58,000 bases of DNA from Cristatella mucedo (GCA_009760855.2 WPIO01000042.1:1707001-1765000), one strand, 5' to 3'; shown: positions 10,891-42,375, counted from the first letter of the stretch. Notes: generated by a model not told the origin, from the sequence alone. Translations and numbers: made by a program.

Positions 10891-11189
10891 CGTCTAAATG
10901 CGGAACGGAGGCAACGATGAGATGCAACCTCTACCTTTGCGGTTGTTGTTCCGTTTGCCGACGACTCGGCCGATTGAGTAGCGACGAGGCGAGACTCACT
11001 GGCACCAGCCGACAAATGAGAGAAAGATCCCAGGCGGCGCCAGCAACTTCCGGAGGAAGTTTGTTTATTTGGCTGCCAGTTCCACACCTCTCCGGTGGGC
11101 GCGAAAAGTGCGACAGCAGCTGCAGTTAACGGAAGATTGGCGAATATCATAGATGTAGGGACTGAGTGTGCCCATGTAAACAAGAATTT

Positions 11190-11495
11190 AGTGACGCTCA
11201 GCCTATAGCAGTCTGGCTGACTGTTGTTCGATTTTGCCTGATCACTTGCATGCTAGCTAATCTTATCAGGTAAGATCTTGCTGAAGAATTGATATTCCGC
11301 TAGAATCCACTTCTTGCCTGCACGAATGCGTACCTCTGCACCAGCAAAAAGTAATGAAGAATTTATTCGTGGCCCGTCACGTGGCCACTGCCGGCCAGCA
11401 GTCAGTAAATGGCGAATAACTGACGACGGTGCTGCCAAGCGAGGCCTAACGCTTGCTCACCACGAGGCGACAGAGTCCTCATCCGGAGATCGTGT
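11190..11495. repeat. Unnamed dispersed repeat, copy 1
   Basis: Shares blocks in the same order with 47469-47780: AGCAGTCTGGCTGAC, then CTTGCCTGCACG/CTTGCCAGCACG, then GGTGCTGCCAAGC, then GCTTGCTCACC. Identity between blocks is low. Type unknown. Confidence 0.6.
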
Positions 11496-11499
11496 AGCT

Positions 11500-11672
11500 G
11501 GCGAGCCACGATGGCACACTAGATAAGGCGGTGGCTCAACTCCACGACCTCCGTCTTGAAGTCGTGGATTCGAATCCTACAATGGGTGAATCTTTTATCA
11601 CCGCTGCAAGCGGTAGTGATAGCCGTAAAGGCTCTTCTGTCATTGTACAAAAGACGCTGTTAAATCAGCTAG
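11500..11672 (+). mobile_element. SINE-1 copy
   Basis: Head CGATGGCACACTAGATAAGG; box B GGATTCGAATCC exact; body CCGCTGCAAGCGGTAGTGAT; end TAAATCAGCTAG. Confidence 0.88.
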
Positions 11673-11751
11673 TAATTTCTTATGCAGTAAAGTGGTTGCA
11701 GAGCGAAGTCCGTCCCCAACTCGATTCTGTAAGGACGCTATGCAGATGTAC

Positions 11752-11790
11752 TATTAGTAGTAGTACTGTAGTAGTAGTAGTAGTATATTG
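11752..11790. repeat. (TAG)n microsatellite
   Basis: Repeated AGT/TAG triplets with one ACTG break. It follows GGACGCTATGCAGATGTA, which resembles the end of a SINE/LINE tail, so it may be the tail of another element. Confidence 0.7.
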
Positions 11791-12051
11791 ACCTTTGATA
11801 AAAGCAAGTAAAAATATCAGATGGCCTCCACTTTAGCGAGGTCCGGCCCAGGACTCCCGGCGGACAAGACACGGCCTAAGTAGGAAACATCTGTCTGACC
11901 AAACTTGTCTTCTTAAGGCCAAAATCGATCTCATCAGCCAAAGGTTGCATCAGACGCGTGCCATGTTCCTCAATAATAGAATCCCGCTCTTGAGGCTGTC
12001 ATCTTTTTACGTACGAGCCCAGTGATGTTCGCAAAATGATTCAGAGCTATT

Positions 12052-12984
12052 GTGAAAAGCTTGGCACCTGAAGCAGTACCACACGGCAAGCTCAAATCGA
12101 AATCGTCCAAACGGCATGGAAACGGTCGTTTGAAGACCACTGGCCACCTATCGAGGGTTACCTGCACGAACTCGGATACTGCGTCCAGTGAACTGACGTA
12201 CTTGGAGCTGGAGCGTCGGGCTGCTGGGTCTCCCACGCCGGCGGCTGCCTTAGCTACGCCGGCGGCTAGTAACCTGCTTGTTAGTTATGATCGTCAGCAG
12301 CTGCTATCGCTTCGTCATCGTAGATCAAATGCATTCCTAGATATTAATGTTGTTGCTAAGATTCATGAGCTATGCATTAACAAAATAAAAGCACCCTGTA
12401 GCCGCCGCGGTGGCCGGAACCGCCAGCTCAGACGCCGCTCGTTGGGCGGGAACTTCGAGCTGAGTACCCGCTCGTTTGGTATTCCTAGCATTGTCTCGAA
12501 CCACTCAGCACGCTCCCCCACATGCGTCACTGTAAATCTCTCTAACTTGGTGGTCATCAGGCCTGTTGTAACTCCATCGGCCAGACTTAACGCTTGCCTT
12601 TGGAATCCTCGCTCAATGTGCAATAAACCTCTGGTAATAAGCTACCTCATTTCTGAAAATGGTATCGACCTGCTCGCCCTAACTGAAACCTGGCTTAAAT
12701 CGATAAACTGCCCGACAATTAAAGACGCTACTCCATCCGGTTTCTCGTTCTTTCACACCCCTAGATCAATCAAAACTGGAGGTGGAGTTGCTATTATCGT
12801 GCGCTCGAAATTCAACTTCAAGCCATTTGCAGTACCCTCGAAGCAGTCTTTTGAATCAATTGTCTTGGTCTCACCCAAAAACAAGCTACTGATAGTGGTA
12901 GTAGTCTATCGCCCACCAGGTACCAAATCCTCCTTTATCTCAGATTTCTCCGATCTCATTTCGATTCTGTGTGCAAGAAATTGA
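12052..12984 (+). CDS. LINE ORF2 N-terminal part: leader and endonuclease start
   Basis: Open from 12040 to a TGA at 12982-12984. There is no in-frame ATG; 12052 is a GTG, so the true start is lost or lies upstream. A basic leader (RRGGRNRQLRRR, about residue 120) precedes the endonuclease, which begins near LNACLWNPRSMCNKP (about residue 180). It contains LALTETWL with the conserved Glu, and GGGVAIIVR, and runs to VVVVYRPPG. It is in the same frame as the next CDS, separated by 12 nt after one stop codon. CGA to TGA by CpG decay would explain the stop. Confidence 0.85.
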   Translation: MKSLAPEAVPHGKLKSKSSKRHGNGRLKTTGHLSRVTCTNSDTASSELTYLELERRAAGSPTPAAALATPAASNLLVSYDRQQLLSLRHRRSNAFLDINVVAKIHELCINKIKAPCSRRGGRNRQLRRRSLGGNFELSTRSFGIPSIVSNHSARSPTCVTVNLSNLVVIRPVVTPSARLNACLWNPRSMCNKPLVISYLISENGIDLLALTETWLKSINCPTIKDATPSGFSFFHTPRSIKTGGGVAIIVRSKFNFKPFAVPSKQSFESIVLVSPKNKLLIVVVVYRPPGTKSSFISDFSDLISILCARN

Positions 12985-12996
12985 TCCTTCCTCGTT

Positions 12997-15417
12997 ATGG
13001 GTGATTTCAACGTTCACTTTGATAACTTATCTGACGCTTTCAGCACCGAATTTCGTGCATTGACTGACTTATTGTCTCTTGTGGCTCATGTGCCTGGCCC
13101 TACCCACATCAAGGGTCACACACTCGACCAGATTTTCTCATACAACTGCACTTTGACATCACCGATTATTACCAAATCCTGCTTATCTGACCACATGCAG
13201 ATCTCATTCAATCTACAGTGTGTGCCCATATCCTCTTCTAAAATAACCTGTGAATCGCGAAACCTCGAGACCCTTGACATCGATGCTGTCCGTGCGAGAA
13301 TATCTGCTTCGACTCTGCTGCTCAGTCCTCCCTCCGATCTGTCATCATTGGTAGATAACTACAACAAGACACTAGCTGACACGCTCGACGAGTTTGCACC
13401 TCTGACAAAGCGCACTGTGCGCCCCCGCCCAGACGGCCTATGGTTTACCACAGACATTAAACTAGCCAGGTCTACTAAACGAAAGCTTGAAAAAGCATAC
13501 AAAAGATCCGGACTAACTGTCCATCGACAGGCTTATGAAGACTACTGTAAGTCGTACCAATCGATCTTAGCAAAGGCCAAGTCTAGCTTCTATAGAAACA
13601 TTGTTGAATCACAGATGCACAATCCAAAAATGCTGATGTCGAAAATAAACCATCTCCTCAACCGTTCCCAGATTAGCTCCTTACCTGATAATCCTTGTGA
13701 TGATCTAGCCGGTCGCTTCTCTCGATTCTTTGTGCAGAAGATAGACAAGATCAGGGAATCCATCCCTACGATAACAACCTCCCCACTAGAATGCTGTTCC
13801 TCGGTTCCTGGCTGCACCTCAATGTCTGCATTTAAGCAGGTCACTAGTGATCTAGTCCTAAAGTTTGTATCTCAATCAAAGAAGACAACAAGTCATCTGG
13901 ACCCTATTCCCACTGTCCTGCTCCTACGTTGCATTGATCTGCTGCTGCCATGCATAACTAACATCGTTAATATGTCATTAGCCTCAGGTCATGTCCCAGC
14001 ACCTCTCAAAAAAGCTGTAGTCAGGCCTCTCCTCAAGAAAGCAACACTAGACCAAGAGAACATGAGCAACTACCGCCCAGTCTCCCTTCTACCATTCCTA
14101 TCAAAGACACTGGAACGGGTCGTGGCAGACCAGCTAAACTCATATATCGAAACCTCACACCTTGCTAGTAAGTTCGAGTCCGGCTTTAGAGCTAATCACT
14201 CCACAGAGTCAGCATTGCTTCGGGTATACAACGACCTACTTAGGAATGCAGACATGGGTAGAGTGTCTCTGCTTGTTTTGCTCGATCTTTCGGCAGCTTT
14301 TGACACCATCGATCACAAAGTTCTTCTAGAGCGCCTCTCATCTCGCCTGGGCATCACTTGCACTGCTCTGCAGTGGTTCAGGTCCTATCTCAGTGGGAGA
14401 CTCCAGAGTATTGACGTGAATGGACAAAGATCATCTGAAGTACCTCTGAGATATGGAGTACCTCAGGGCTCCGTGCTAGGTCCGGTTCTTTTCACGGTTT
14501 ACACTCTGCCTCTTGCTGATGTGATTGCCAAGCACAATCTAGGCTTTCACATCTATGCGGATGACACTCAGTTGTACCTTTGCTTTGATCCCTCCCAGCC
14601 TTCGAGCACCTCAAATTGTCTCAACTCACTTGCTGCATGCATTAATGACATCCACACATGGATGGCAGCAAATTTTCTAAAACTAAACGATGACAAAAAT
14701 AACTTACTAGTTATGGGCAAAGCCAGTGTGATTCAGAAATTGGAACGGCTGACGCTCAAAATTGGCTCTGCCAGCATATCTGCTGTCGAATCAGCTCGAA
14801 ATCTAGGTGTCATATTCCAAAGCGACCTCTCGTTAAACGACTATATCAGCTCCACGGTCAAATGTGCCTATTTTCAACTTCATAATATTGCTAAAATTCG
14901 GGCTTGTTTAGATAAGGATACCACATCTAAGTTGGTCCATGCATTCGTGACATCTCGTCTCAACTTCTGCAACTCACTGCTTACTGGCCTACCAGCATGT
15001 GCGATCAGGCGATTGCAGCTGGTGCAAAACTCGGCAGCTAGGCTTGTCTGTCGTGAGCGTCGCAGTTGCCACGTTACTCCACTTCTCACCGACCTGCACT
15101 GGCTACCAGTCAAGCAACGGATTGACTTTAAGGTTTTGTCGCTCACTTTTAGGTCCCTTCATTCTATGGCTCCAGCCTATCTCTCCGACATACTCCCCCA
15201 TCAGGCCAAGCATCGTACCACCGGCTTTTCGGAATCCAACAGTCTAGAAATACCTCATACAAACCTTAAATCCTTTGGAGACCGTGCATTTAGTTCGTAT
15301 GCTCCCACAGCCTGGAACTCCCTTCCGACCTGCGTCAGAACATCCCCTGACCTGACCACATTGAAAAGGAACTTAAAAACACACCTATTTAGGACAGCAT
15401 TTAGTAGGTCCCTGTGA
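12997..15417 (+). CDS. LINE ORF2: endonuclease end and reverse transcriptase
   Basis: 806 codons. Residues 1-70 finish the endonuclease: MGDFNVHFDN at the start and SDHMQISFNL near 65, the conserved Asn and His blocks. Reverse transcriptase starts around residue 332 (HVPAPLKKAVVRPLL) and continues with NYRPVSLLPF, LLDLSAAFDTIDH, GVPQGSVLGP (487-496) and the catalytic YADD (520-523). The C-terminal region has LHWLPVKQRIDFKV and WNSLP. All RT catalytic residues are present, so this part looks functional. Translation as one protein with the upstream part would need the TGA to be read through. Confidence 0.93.
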   Translation: MGDFNVHFDNLSDAFSTEFRALTDLLSLVAHVPGPTHIKGHTLDQIFSYNCTLTSPIITKSCLSDHMQISFNLQCVPISSSKITCESRNLETLDIDAVRARISASTLLLSPPSDLSSLVDNYNKTLADTLDEFAPLTKRTVRPRPDGLWFTTDIKLARSTKRKLEKAYKRSGLTVHRQAYEDYCKSYQSILAKAKSSFYRNIVESQMHNPKMLMSKINHLLNRSQISSLPDNPCDDLAGRFSRFFVQKIDKIRESIPTITTSPLECCSSVPGCTSMSAFKQVTSDLVLKFVSQSKKTTSHLDPIPTVLLLRCIDLLLPCITNIVNMSLASGHVPAPLKKAVVRPLLKKATLDQENMSNYRPVSLLPFLSKTLERVVADQLNSYIETSHLASKFESGFRANHSTESALLRVYNDLLRNADMGRVSLLVLLDLSAAFDTIDHKVLLERLSSRLGITCTALQWFRSYLSGRLQSIDVNGQRSSEVPLRYGVPQGSVLGPVLFTVYTLPLADVIAKHNLGFHIYADDTQLYLCFDPSQPSSTSNCLNSLAACINDIHTWMAANFLKLNDDKNNLLVMGKASVIQKLERLTLKIGSASISAVESARNLGVIFQSDLSLNDYISSTVKCAYFQLHNIAKIRACLDKDTTSKLVHAFVTSRLNFCNSLLTGLPACAIRRLQLVQNSAARLVCRERRSCHVTPLLTDLHWLPVKQRIDFKVLSLTFRSLHSMAPAYLSDILPHQAKHRTTGFSESNSLEIPHTNLKSFGDRAFSSYAPTAWNSLPTCVRTSPDLTTLKRNLKTHLFRTAFSRSL

Positions 15418-15583
15418 TTCGTCCTTGATGTGCTTATGCGTGCTGACACTGTGCATGCTGCCTCTAACCACATTTGCATGCTGACCCTGTGCATGTCACC
15501 CCTAACCATGTTATTCATTTTGTTTGTTTTTCATGCATGATTTTACTTACCATTTAATTGCATTTCTCTTTGCAGCAAATGTA

Positions 15584-15630
15584 AAGCGCCTAGAAAGAGA
15601 TTGAGTTCTCTGAGGGCACTTTATCAAGTG
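15584..15630 (+). other. LINE 3' stem-loop (RT recognition candidate)
   Basis: AAAGCGCCTAGAAAGAGATT followed by GAGTTCTCTGAGGGCACTTT folds as an outer stem (AAGCGCC with GGGCACTT, one change from GGCGCTT) and an inner stem (AGAG with CTCT). The ATT tail starts about 15 bp later. Confidence 0.75.
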
Positions 15631-15662
15631 CATTATTATTATTATCATTATTATTATTATTG

Positions 15663-16440
15663 GAGCCAGACAAGCTTGCAAAGACCTCCTCGGGCGTCTG
15701 AAGCTTCTACCTTTCATGCTGGATTACACTATTTAGTCACCCTGGATCACCGGAATCTGTGCCGAGCTTCCTAACTAATTCAATCGGTCTGACCCCATCG
15801 TCTGAGGCCTCTTAGACTTGTACAGGTGTCCCGTCTTCCACCGTGGCATGCAAAGGGCTCACAAGCCAATCCCTGCACTTGAAAGGAATGCGACTCGCCG
15901 CCGGCGATGCCCGGCTAGGCATCCAGGAATGGCTTTATTTTTATCTGCCGGTGGCCAGGTGCGGCAATCGATCGAGGACGTCGGTAAATTCACCGCGAGG
16001 GTTAACGGCGCCGCGATGTGGTATTTGGAACGACAGAGCCCGGTCCGTGACTATGTCAAACTCTTTGAGGCTACAAAGGTCTTGTAGGTATAGCACGTTT
16101 TCGTTTAAAATGAAGAACGTTCGGTTCTGCAGTCACCCATTGTACAGCACAGGGAACACATCTTGACCCCATAAGACAGCAGCGTTAAGCTATAGGCTAA
16201 TGGTGTTTATCCTTTTTCGGCTATGCTGCGCCATCACGCAAGCAGACTGACTGAGACTGACTAAGTGCTCACTGGCTGAGAGTGGGAGTCGGCGGGAGTC
16301 TACGGCACAAGCTTTTTTCATTATGGTGTCGCAATGAATTTTAATGAAAATTTGGTTTCGCAGAACTCTAGACCTCTCGTCGGTGCGGCGAATTTGACAG
16401 CTCAATGAGACCGAGTCACGCGGTATAAGTTGAGTAAACG
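15663..16440. other. No gene recognised
   Basis: Unique sequence after the LINE tail; open frames on the plus strand (15818-16087, 15843-16166) overlap each other and show no motif. Confidence 0.35.
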
Positions 16441-16582
16441 ATTTGCATGCTGACCCTGTCCTCGTTGCCACTAACCATTCGACGATGCTTCCTTTCTAGC
16501 AAATTTAACGTGCCCAGAAAAATATTGAGTTCTCTGAGGGCGCTACGACAAATGTATTAGCATTATTCACATTATTCATTAT
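16441..16582 (+). mobile_element. LINE 3' tail
   Basis: ATTTGCATGCTGACCCTGTC, then AACGTGCCCAGAAAAATATT, GAGTTCTCTGAGGGCGCTAC, then ATTATTCACATTATTC. Confidence 0.85.
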
Positions 16583-19196
16583 AAAGATTTTGGCTCGAAG
16601 AAACCCTGACTCGTGTGTGACTCATTTCCCCGAGGAAAATAGTGAACGAGCTGTAAATCTCACTTCTGTACATCTTAGTCATGTCCATCTTCCGACGATG
16701 CGTAGCCCCAAGTCGAAAATGTGGTAAATCTCGACGGCGCCATGACACAGACGCCGTCAGCAGTGAAGCCTCTTAGTAAGTCCATGGTGGTCCACCTTTT
16801 CTTCGTCGACCTTCTCCTAATACATTACTAATACATTATTATATATTATATAATGTAATATATTATATAATTATATAATAATAATTTTATATATATATAT
16901 ATATATGTGTGTGTGTGATTATATTATATTATATAATTATAATAATTATATTATATGTTATATAATATAATTATATAATAATTATATAATTATTCCTATT
17001 ATATATAACAATCACTCAGCAGTCGAACTGCAGTCTTTGCATTTCATCAACTCTGACACAGCGTTAAATTATGCTGACAATGCTTCCGCAGCGCTCTCGA
17101 CCACTGCCGATACGTCTATCGCGATAAATCGTATCGCACGTCCGTTGGCACGCTGAGCCGGCTCACCGCACGGTAGTCGCCGTAAAGAATGTTTACTTAC
17201 AGCGAGTTCTCTTTAAGCGGAAAGCCCCTTCGCAGCACTCCATTTGGCTTAACCAATGGTCAGGCGCCAGCTTCGAAACCCCGATTCACGCAGGCTTCTG
17301 CCTGCCTGTGCTCGGCTGCTTACGCGGGAGGCATGAATAGTCAAAGCGATTTGGCTGGTAACTTTTCTGTTGAGCACTCGCCAAAGACGTCATCCAGAGG
17401 GCCTTCCATCTCTGAAGAACCGGTGAATTCCTCTCCAGTTATTGTGGAACTTGTACAATATGCCTCAGTTCGGCTCGTCCACTGTCGCTTCATTTGCTGT
17501 CTCGGGGTGACTGCATAGCGACTGCGTCACGATCGCCACCATGCAACTGATTCTGCTACCTTATGAAGTCGCATTAGCATATCTTGAAGAGAGTACCTGC
17601 TTCACCAAGGCTTTAGCGCTCAGCATAGAAAAATTGGTAGCTCTCTAACGCAGAGCACGAAGCGCGGTCGTTCCGTTGCTGCTAAACCCTAACGTACTTA
17701 ACAATTCAATAAATCACTGCAGGCCGTTTGGATGCGCCAACAGATGGCCAGGAACTGAATGACTGGCCGTTCGCACCAGGTGCCTGAAGATTTCAGGCTG
17801 TACAATGCTCTGGAGCTACCTCGGTGCGTTTGGTAACTACAGCCAACTCTATTTGCTCTAAAGACTCGGCTCGAGGTATACGCATTCCGTTAAGGGCAGC
17901 ACGTGCGAACAGCACAACAACAGAGCGAAAACAATTAAAATGACAACCCAAAACAGCTTAGATGAGAAAACGATAACGCGGTGTAGCAAATCTTCTTCGT
18001 ACCTTTGCTCCTTTGTAGAACTTGCTATTTTCTAATTTCTTACGCCTCAAAAGTATATACATTATTAATAGTTATACTAAATATATTAAACATGGAAATT
18101 TTTTCAGAGATGTTGCTCTCGCGAATAGGGATGCATTTCTAATTTACTTATTTTCCGGAAATTTCAAATACATCTGTAGCCAGCAATCTGGTTTTCAAAA
18201 GAATTTATTTTCGTGTACAATATATTTTGAATGCATAGTCACATTAGATATAATATTGCAAGTAAACTCAACTAATTTGCCAAATAGCCATAAGAATTCA
18301 AAACAGCTCAGTACCCGATACGTCTACCTTTCTCGTTGTTCTTTTAAACTACGGGTACGTGTAAATCATTGAGGATCGTATCTACCAGTTGCTCTAAGAA
18401 GCATTAATGCATCAAAATCGCAATACCTTTCCAGTAATATTAATAGTGGTATGCATAGAAGAGCCTTAAGCCCGCTATTTTAGTTTTGTTCCAATCGCTT
18501 AAGTGGATTTATATCCGTGTTTTTCTGAGACGATCGAGCATCGAGAGGCTGCTAAAACCCGGAAGAAACATTTTCCTGCGTCTGTGGCTAATGTATCGAG
18601 ACATCGCCAAATGTATGCAGGAAGTATGCAATATGATGTTGAAAAAGATGCATGAGGCATATTTCAGCATGCCCATTGGCGATCACGAAAAACCGTGCAC
18701 ACTTAATTGCACCTGCTAGAACTGCAAGAAAGCTCCGAAAGCGAAAATGGAAAACCATTGCTCGAAATTGCATACTACAAATTAGTCACGAGTAAAAGAA
18801 ATTTATTATAGGTGAAAAAATTTTGCTTATTAATTATTGTGTTGTTACTTTGTTCCTGTTTACTATGATTCGGAGGCGAAAAAGCAAGTGGTCTGCTATC
18901 CCAATGAATTCAGGCCGTAATCACTTTCTCTTCAAGCAACCGGTACATCTGGGCGCGTTGGACCTATCAGACTGGCACGAGTGCAACAGCGATCGCACCG
19001 TCAGTCCTTTCTCTCTCATCCGACGGCACGGCGATACTCTTCGAGCCCACATTCCCAATTCGAGACGCATCAGAAGTGAGCTGAGAGTCAGAGAGCCAGA
19101 GGAAGACGGCAGAGAACCAGATAGTTTCAGATGTGGTGCTGAGGATAGAAACCCTTACTATCCAAATCACAGAGACCTCGACAAATTTATCTGAGC
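16583..19196. other. 2.6 kb without a recognised gene; AT-rich block
   Basis: 16820-17005 is almost pure AT with many TATATAAT inverted segments and a short (TG)n. 18000-18850 is AT-rich. Plus frames 17189-17518, 18022-18372, 18486-18719 and 18823-19194 carry no known motif. PFGLTN at about 17243 resembles a Gypsy RT motif but stands alone. Confidence 0.4.
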
Positions 19197-19350
19197 GATT
19201 GATCCAATGTCAAGCTTTGGACTATTGGGCTTCCTTTCCACAATGTCTAAAGTGCCCGGAAAAAGATTTAGTTCTCTTGGGGCCTGCAACTAAAGATGGC
19301 AGTCACGCTATTACTATTATCATTATTATTATTATTATTATTATTGTTAC
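19197..19350 (+). mobile_element. LINE 3' tail, worn
   Basis: CTAAAGTGCCCGGAAAAAGA and TTTAGTTCTCTTGGGGCCTG form the stem-loop region; a long ATT run ends near 19350. Confidence 0.75.
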
Positions 19351-20837
<1,487 letters not shown>

Positions 20838-21149
20838 CCTCTCTCCGAGAGATCTCGCAGCCCACCGAGAGAACGGCACGAGTGGAGCGTCTGCTCAGCA
20901 CTTCGCCACGGTCGATTTTAATTGGAGCACCAGCTCGTGCAAAGTCGTGAAAATAACGAAGAGGACTCGTGCCATAGATAGTCTGCCGGTCAAGCGAGTT
21001 TAGCTAAGTGAAAGGACGCGCTGTCATGCATGTGCTTGGCTTGCGATTGATTCTCGGTTGGTTATTCGCGTCCTGCCAGTGTGCGGCTGGCGGCGGCGTG
21101 CTCTGCCACCTGCATTGCTCTAGCCCCGGGTCTCGGCAAGCACCGATCA

Positions 21150-21238
21150 GGAGGCTCATACAGCGAAATCCAGGTCCCGGGTTCGAGACCTGCATCGCGA
21201 AATTCTGTAAGGCTCTTTGGGTGAATTATAAATGAGGC
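21150..21238 (+). mobile_element. Deleted SINE-1 copy
   Basis: GGTCCCGGGTTCGAGACCTGCA (box B region) followed by GTAAGGCTCTTTGGG and TATAAATGAGGC; the middle of the SINE-1 body is missing. Confidence 0.5.
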
Positions 21239-21535
21239 CCCCGAATTTCCTTTTTTTTCAGTAGCTGGCTGGTTACCAACAAACCATGCGTCTGGCTGGC
21301 GGTATATATTGTACTGTTGGGAGTTATGCACCCATTGCGTACTTGTTACCGCCGACAAACGGAGCAAGTACCCCGAAGGTAGCTCCTCGCTTCACATTGG
21401 TTCCGGCATAGGCACCGGATGTAGTTCGTGCATGACCCGAGCTAACGGCAACACCTCCTTCACCAATACACCCACCCACCCGCAGCAGCTGGAGTCTGGA
21501 TGCTGAACGGCTGTGTGGAATTGGTTTTGGCAAGC

Positions 21536-21541
21536 TTTATT
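21536..21541 (-). terminator. Candidate poly(A) signal for the sPLA2 gene
   Basis: AATAAA on the minus strand, about 490 bp beyond the stop codon. Position is reasonable for a 3' UTR; nothing else supports it. Confidence 0.3.
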
Positions 21542-22026
21542 TAGCTGCGAAACTCAATCTAGATTCACCGGCGGCTCGCTGACGTGTTTCGCACTGCGTG
21601 TACGAGTACGCCAGCCGCCTTCCGGCCTGCGGTATTCTTTTCATTTACGTTTAGTTGCATTCGCCGGCGCCGGCATTCGTCGATTCAGGTTACGGAGGTT
21701 AGGAGGTCACCAGAAGCAGAGACCGGAGGCAGAAACCGCCGGGTAAAAACGCTAGCACCACTAGCCACCGGCGGCAGCGGCTGGATATTAAGATAGTGAT
21801 AAAGGTAGGGTCGACAGGGTGAGAGATGTAGAGACTGGATATGTACAGACTGGGACGATAGCAGTGCTACTAGTCGACTGGCTCGGGCTCACACGCGAGT
21901 TGAAGCAGCAGCAGCCCTCTGTAGCCACGTAGGCATCAGCAGAGTAGGCGGTCTCCGAGGACGACGTGGACTACGCGGACAGAGCCGCCTGATCGTCCGA
22001 GGTCGCCCGCTGCTTTCCCTGTCGAC

Positions 22027-40374
<18,348 letters not shown>

Positions 40375-40478
40375 ATCGCGCTCGGGCGACGAAGACGCAG
40401 TGCGGCGCAGACCGGGCTGGCTTCGCTAAATATGGCCGCCTACTGCGTGCACAGCCCGCCGTCCTATCGCTGCGGCTC

Positions 40479-40608
<130 letters not shown>

Positions 40609-41566
40609 GCCGGCTTTATAGAGCTCGGCATTGCAACGCGTCTGCCAAGTTTGGTGGACAGGGAGCGGCGACGTGCCAGGCAGCCCGTCGCCGCTCCCCC
40701 CGCCTCCCGCTAAAACACAGCCGAACTAAAGGGCCATTCGACGACGCCTGCTGCCTGCGAGCCCGCAGGGCGAAAAAATGGCGGCCCGGACAGTGACTCG
40801 CCCCCCCCCCAGCTCGCGCGCGGTCCGCGCCTAACGTCGACCAATGGAGGGTCATGGGCGCAGGCTGCGTCTGCAACAGCAGCTGGCGCGGAAGTGGGGA
40901 AAGTTTAGCTCTGAAAGCGAAACGAGAATCGCCGCTTGCCGCTACGCCTAGCGCTGACATGGCTGTCAGCGGCAATCGCGACCGAGGCGTCGCCGAAGTT
41001 GTTCACCGTCGCCCACCGCTCGCGTCTCCACCGTCCCTGTCCCCTACGTACGCCGCGGGCTAGCTCTGCTATCGGCCTTCGCGGTCCGCCGCGCCGCGCA
41101 GTTCCGAGGATTCCACCAACGCTGCCAAATGAGCGTGCTCGGGACGCGCGGGGCGCGCGCGGCGTGGCTGTAGCAGCAATACTGGCGCCGCCGCAAGCTT
41201 TCGCAAGCCGCTGGTGCACCAGTTGACCCACGGCGGCAGCAGCCGGAGTTCGGCTGAGCCCTACGAACTGCGCGCTGTCGGTGTGGCTCGCGGGTACGGC
41301 TCGTGGCTACGGTGGCGCGGCAGCGGCCCCGCAGTGGGGCCCGCTCGCGCGCTCGCTTAACCGACCGCGGGAGCCTGCAGCGGCGCCGTCCAATCATTGG
41401 CCTGGCTGCGAAGGGAATTAGCGCCTTCCTGGAATATGACGAAAAGATCGGCTCGTCGTGCCGCGGATTCCCGGAAAGAGCGCCATTAGCTGGTAAAGGT
41501 GACTTACAGCCTCGCGGGACGTTGCACTTTTAGCGGCTCGGCGGCCGCTGGCAGTGCGACTGCGGT

Positions 41567-41830
<264 letters not shown>

Positions 41831-41831
41831 C

Positions 41832-42240
41832 AGTCTAGAAATACCTCGTACAAACCTTAAATCCTTTGGAGACCGTGCATTTAGTTCGTATGCCCCCAAA
41901 GCCTGGAACTCCCTCCCGACCTGCGTCAGAACATCCCCTGACTTGACCACATTTAAAAGGAACTTAAAAACACACCTATTTAGGACAGCATTTAGTGGGT
42001 CTCTGTGATTCGTCCTTGATGTGCTTATGCGTGCTGACACTGTGCATGCTGCCACTAACCACATTTGCATGCTGACCCTGTGCATGTCACCCCTAACCAT
42101 ATTATTCATTTCGTTTGTTTTTTCAAGCATGAGTTTACTTACCATTCAATTGCATTTCACTTTACAGCAAATGTAAAGCGCCTAGGAAGAGATTAAGTTT
42201 TCTGAGGGCGCTTTATCAAGTGCATTATTATTATTATTAT
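41832..42240 (+). mobile_element. Young 5'-truncated LINE inside (CT)n
   Basis: Starts AGTCTAGAAATACCTCGTAC directly after the CT tract and ends in (ATT)n directly before a second CT tract. Nearly identical to 15238-15662; the reading frame end (FSGSL stop) is intact. Confidence 0.93.
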
Positions 42241-42241
42241 T

Positions 42242-42242
<1 letters not shown>

Positions 42243-42300
<58 letters not shown>
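42243..42300. repeat. (CT)n microsatellite after LINE tail
   Basis: About 28 CT units following TTTCTTT. Confidence 0.95.
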
Positions 42301-42301
<1 letters not shown>

Positions 42302-42375
42302 TCACAGCGTCGAATTTCATTTCGCTTTGGCGCAGGTGCAGCGAGCTGCGACGGCCGTGCAATGCGACCTACGGC

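Larger units (their letters stand above)
9880..11180. promoter_or_regulatory. CpG-rich stretch, possible promoter island
   Basis: GC- and CpG-rich, particularly 9900-10720. Minus frame 10218-9934 (ending in RCREIYDRAIV and DSGSPSDRKTILG) and minus frame 11183-10779 (MIFANLPLTAAAVALFA) look protein-like, but long frames are expected by chance in this composition. No splice-phase chain was found to support a gene. Confidence 0.4.
11800..15662 (+). mobile_element. Nearly complete L2/CR1-like LINE
   Basis: A non-LTR retrotransposon with apurinic-type endonuclease, reverse transcriptase, 3' UTR of about 200 bp, terminal stem-loop and ATT tail. The 5' limit is uncertain (between the (TAG)n at 11790 and 12040); no separate ORF1 was recognised. 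The reading frame is single from 12040 to 15417 apart from one TGA at 12982. The 3' UTR has two diverged copies of a 38-bp unit (GCATGCTGAC...CTAACCA). Classification as L2/CR1 superfamily rests on motif style and the short-repeat tail. Confidence 0.93.

Noticed and set aside
17225-17310. PFGLTN as a Gypsy RT motif
   Set aside because: Only six residues match, with no other RT block nearby.
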